Positions 6,533-7,950 of a stretch of 7,950 bases of DNA are shown piece by piece. The translations under genes were made by a program, and so were the position numbers. The DNA is taken from assembly GCA_025357775.1 (NCBI GenBank), contig JANXOQ010000435.1, positions 1 through 7,950 on the forward strand, written 5' to 3'. The stretch's first letter is position 1. Each line of letters starts with the position of its first letter. The notes beneath the pieces were generated by a model. That model ran no database searches. It was not told the DNA's origin and was given only the letters and a program-made list of their open reading frames with translations. The DNA is from Ferruginibacter sp. GTDB lineage: Bacteria > Bacteroidota > Bacteroidia > Chitinophagales > Chitinophagaceae.

Positions 6533-7950
6533 ATGATTTCATCAAATACAAAAAACATTGATACAAGTAAGGAATTAATTGCTACTAATTATGGTGCATT
6601 AGGAACATTGATTACTGTATTTTTCTTTTGGGGTTTTATTGCTGCTGGCAACAGTGTTTTTATTCCTTTTTGTAAAAACTATTTTCACTTAGACCAATTT
6701 CAAAGTCAATTGGTAGATTTTGCATTTTACTTAGCATATTATATAGGAGCATTGCTACTTTTTATGTATGGAACTTTGGCAGGTAAAGATTTAATTGGTA
6801 GTTGGGGTTTTAAAAAAAGTATAGTATATGGTTTACTTTTTTCAGCTATAGGTGCAGCAGTAATGATATTGGCTGTTTATGGTAAAACTTTTCCGGGTAT
6901 GCTTATGGGATTATTTATAGTGGCACTGGGTTTTTCTTTACAACAAACAGCTGCTCAACCTTTTTCTATAAGCCTTGGCGACCCATCTACAGGAAATACA
7001 AGAGTAAACCTTGGTGGAGCAATAAATTCGTTAGGAACTACAATAGGTCCCTTGGTAGTAGCTATTGCTCTTTTCGGTTCGGCAGCAAGTGTATGTGATG
7101 ATGAAATAAATAAACTTCCTTTAATAAAGGTTATATTATTGTATACCTGCGTTGGAATACTTTTTATAGGTGCCGCCGCATTATTTTCATTTTCAAAAAA
7201 AGTACCCGATGGTACATCTGAGGATAAGCCAGAAAAAGCAAACAAAGCATTGCGTAGTTTATTAATATTAACTGGGCTTTTAATTATGGCATTTGTTCCT
7301 GTATTTTCTAGTTATAGTGGTGATAATATTGTTAAAGTAGAATCAATTAAAAAAACTTACGAATCACAAAGCAAAGAAATAGCTGCATTAGAATGTTCAT
7401 TAACTGGTAAAACAAAAGCTGAAAAAGATGCAGTATACCTTCAAGTAGAAACCATAAAAAGTACTTATAAAAGTCAATCTGAAGAAATAGGTGCAATAAT
7501 GAAACCAGTTGAAAAAAACAGATTGATGTGGTTATTATTAGCATTAGCACTTGTAGCTATTGGATTGCCAATTTTAAATTCTATTGCTAATAAACAAAAA
7601 GAAGGATGGGGTGCAATGCAATATCCTCAGTTAGTACTAGGAATGTTAGCCATTTTTGTATACGTGGGTGTAGAAGTAGCAATAGGAAGTAATCTTGGGG
7701 AACTTTTAAAACAAAAAGATTTTGGTGGATACCGCTCTTCGGAAATTGCTCCATTTATTGCTATGTATTGGGGAAGTTTAATGATAGGAAGGTGGACTGG
7801 CTCTGTAGCAGCATTTGACTTTACAACTAGTACAAAAAATATTTTAAAAGTAATCGCTCCTTTTGTAGCATTTGGTTTAGTAATAGGATTTACAGCACTT
7901 GCAAAGCATGATGTAACGCCTTTGTACTGGTATATATTATGCGTAGCAAT
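6533..7950 (+). CDS. FucP/GluP-like MFS sugar transporter with inserted coiled-coil region, cut by window edge
   Basis: Inner-membrane transporter of the major facilitator superfamily, fucose/glucose/galactose branch; residues 1-472 are visible. Family motifs: FFWGFIAAGN (31-40), FQSQLVDFAFYLAYYIG (56-72), LQQTAAQPF (136-144), GDPSTGNTRVNLGGAINSLG (149-168), then GTTIGP. In the second half come QYPQLVLGMLAIFVYVGVE (363-381), SNLGELL and the helix around MYWGSLMIGRWTG (411-423). Between the two six-helix halves lies an unusual insertion: a hydrophobic segment (241-260), a Lys/Glu/Gln-rich coiled coil (263-328) and another hydrophobic segment (331-350). This would give about 14 helices and put the coiled coil in the periplasm. 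The Asp and Glu that couple protons in E. coli FucP (Asp46, Glu135) align by eye with Ser41 and Gln138. The substrate is probably a hexose or related sugar, not determinable here. The start ATG at 6533 follows a promoter-like element and has no strong ribosome binding site. No sugar catabolic gene is visible nearby. Confidence 0.88.
   Translation, partial: MISSNTKNIDTSKELIATNYGALGTLITVFFFWGFIAAGNSVFIPFCKNYFHLDQFQSQLVDFAFYLAYYIGALLLFMYGTLAGKDLIGSWGFKKSIVYGLLFSAIGAAVMILAVYGKTFPGMLMGLFIVALGFSLQQTAAQPFSISLGDPSTGNTRVNLGGAINSLGTTIGPLVVAIALFGSAASVCDDEINKLPLIKVILLYTCVGILFIGAAALFSFSKKVPDGTSEDKPEKANKALRSLLILTGLLIMAFVPVFSSYSGDNIVKVESIKKTYESQSKEIAALECSLTGKTKAEKDAVYLQVETIKSTYKSQSEEIGAIMKPVEKNRLMWLLLALALVAIGLPILNSIANKQKEGWGAMQYPQLVLGMLAIFVYVGVEVAIGSNLGELLKQKDFGGYRSSEIAPFIAMYWGSLMIGRWTGSVAAFDFTTSTKNILKVIAPFVAFGLVIGFTALAKHDVTPLYWYILCVA

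Noticed and set aside
6955..7245. 96-codon open frame antisense to the transporter gene
   Set aside because: It lies wholly inside a well-conserved transporter coding region, has no promoter or recognisable protein features, and is a shadow of the sense codons.
7347..7550. 67-codon antisense open frame rich in Leu and Phe
   Set aside because: It is the reverse reading of the Lys/Glu-rich coiled coil, which naturally yields a hydrophobic shadow.

Overview
The window looks like chromosomal DNA from a low-GC (roughly one third G+C) member of the Bacteroidota, most likely on the Chitinophagales/Sphingobacteriales side. Four things point there: promoters of the TTG-N17..20-TAnnTTTG type, weak or absent Shine-Dalgarno sequences, a recF followed by a short DUF721/DciA gene, and a FucP-like MFS transporter and a secreted protein whose motifs recall Bacteroidota families. 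Genus cannot be set from this sequence. No tRNA, rRNA, insertion sequence, phage gene or CRISPR array was seen.

Left part (1-3736, all minus strand). Transcription runs right to left: a secreted, probably beta-rich envelope protein of unknown function; lipA (lipoyl synthase), 26 bp behind it; a PAP2-type membrane lipid phosphatase; and an EptA-type phosphoethanolamine transferase cut by the left edge. The last two overlap by 44 nt. Together they look like a lipid A remodelling pair: one removes a phosphate and the other adds phosphoethanolamine, as in the LpxE/EptA pair of Helicobacter pylori. A good minus-strand Bacteroidota promoter lies in the 92-bp divergent gap, with a perfect 13-bp palindrome at its predicted start point.

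Middle part (3829-5960, plus strand). An OsmC-family thiol peroxidase-like gene is followed by a small hairpin terminator. Then come recF (ATP-driven recombination mediator) and dciA (replicative helicase loader), a replication/repair pair. The recF promoter sits so close to its ATG that the mRNA is probably leaderless or nearly so.

Right part (5961-7950). A 572-bp very AT-rich gap contains a plausible decayed or frameshifted small gene on the minus strand (6165-6356), broken at two homopolymer tracts. It is followed by a FucP/GluP-like sugar transporter running off the right edge. This transporter is unusual in two ways: it carries an extra pair of predicted membrane helices flanking a coiled coil with an internal repeat, and it lacks the two acidic residues that serve proton coupling in E. 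coli FucP.

Most of the window is housekeeping DNA. I see no clear previously undescribed system. The most unusual items are the lipid A pair, the inserted domain and lost acidic residues of the transporter, the secreted protein linked to lipA, and the broken small gene.
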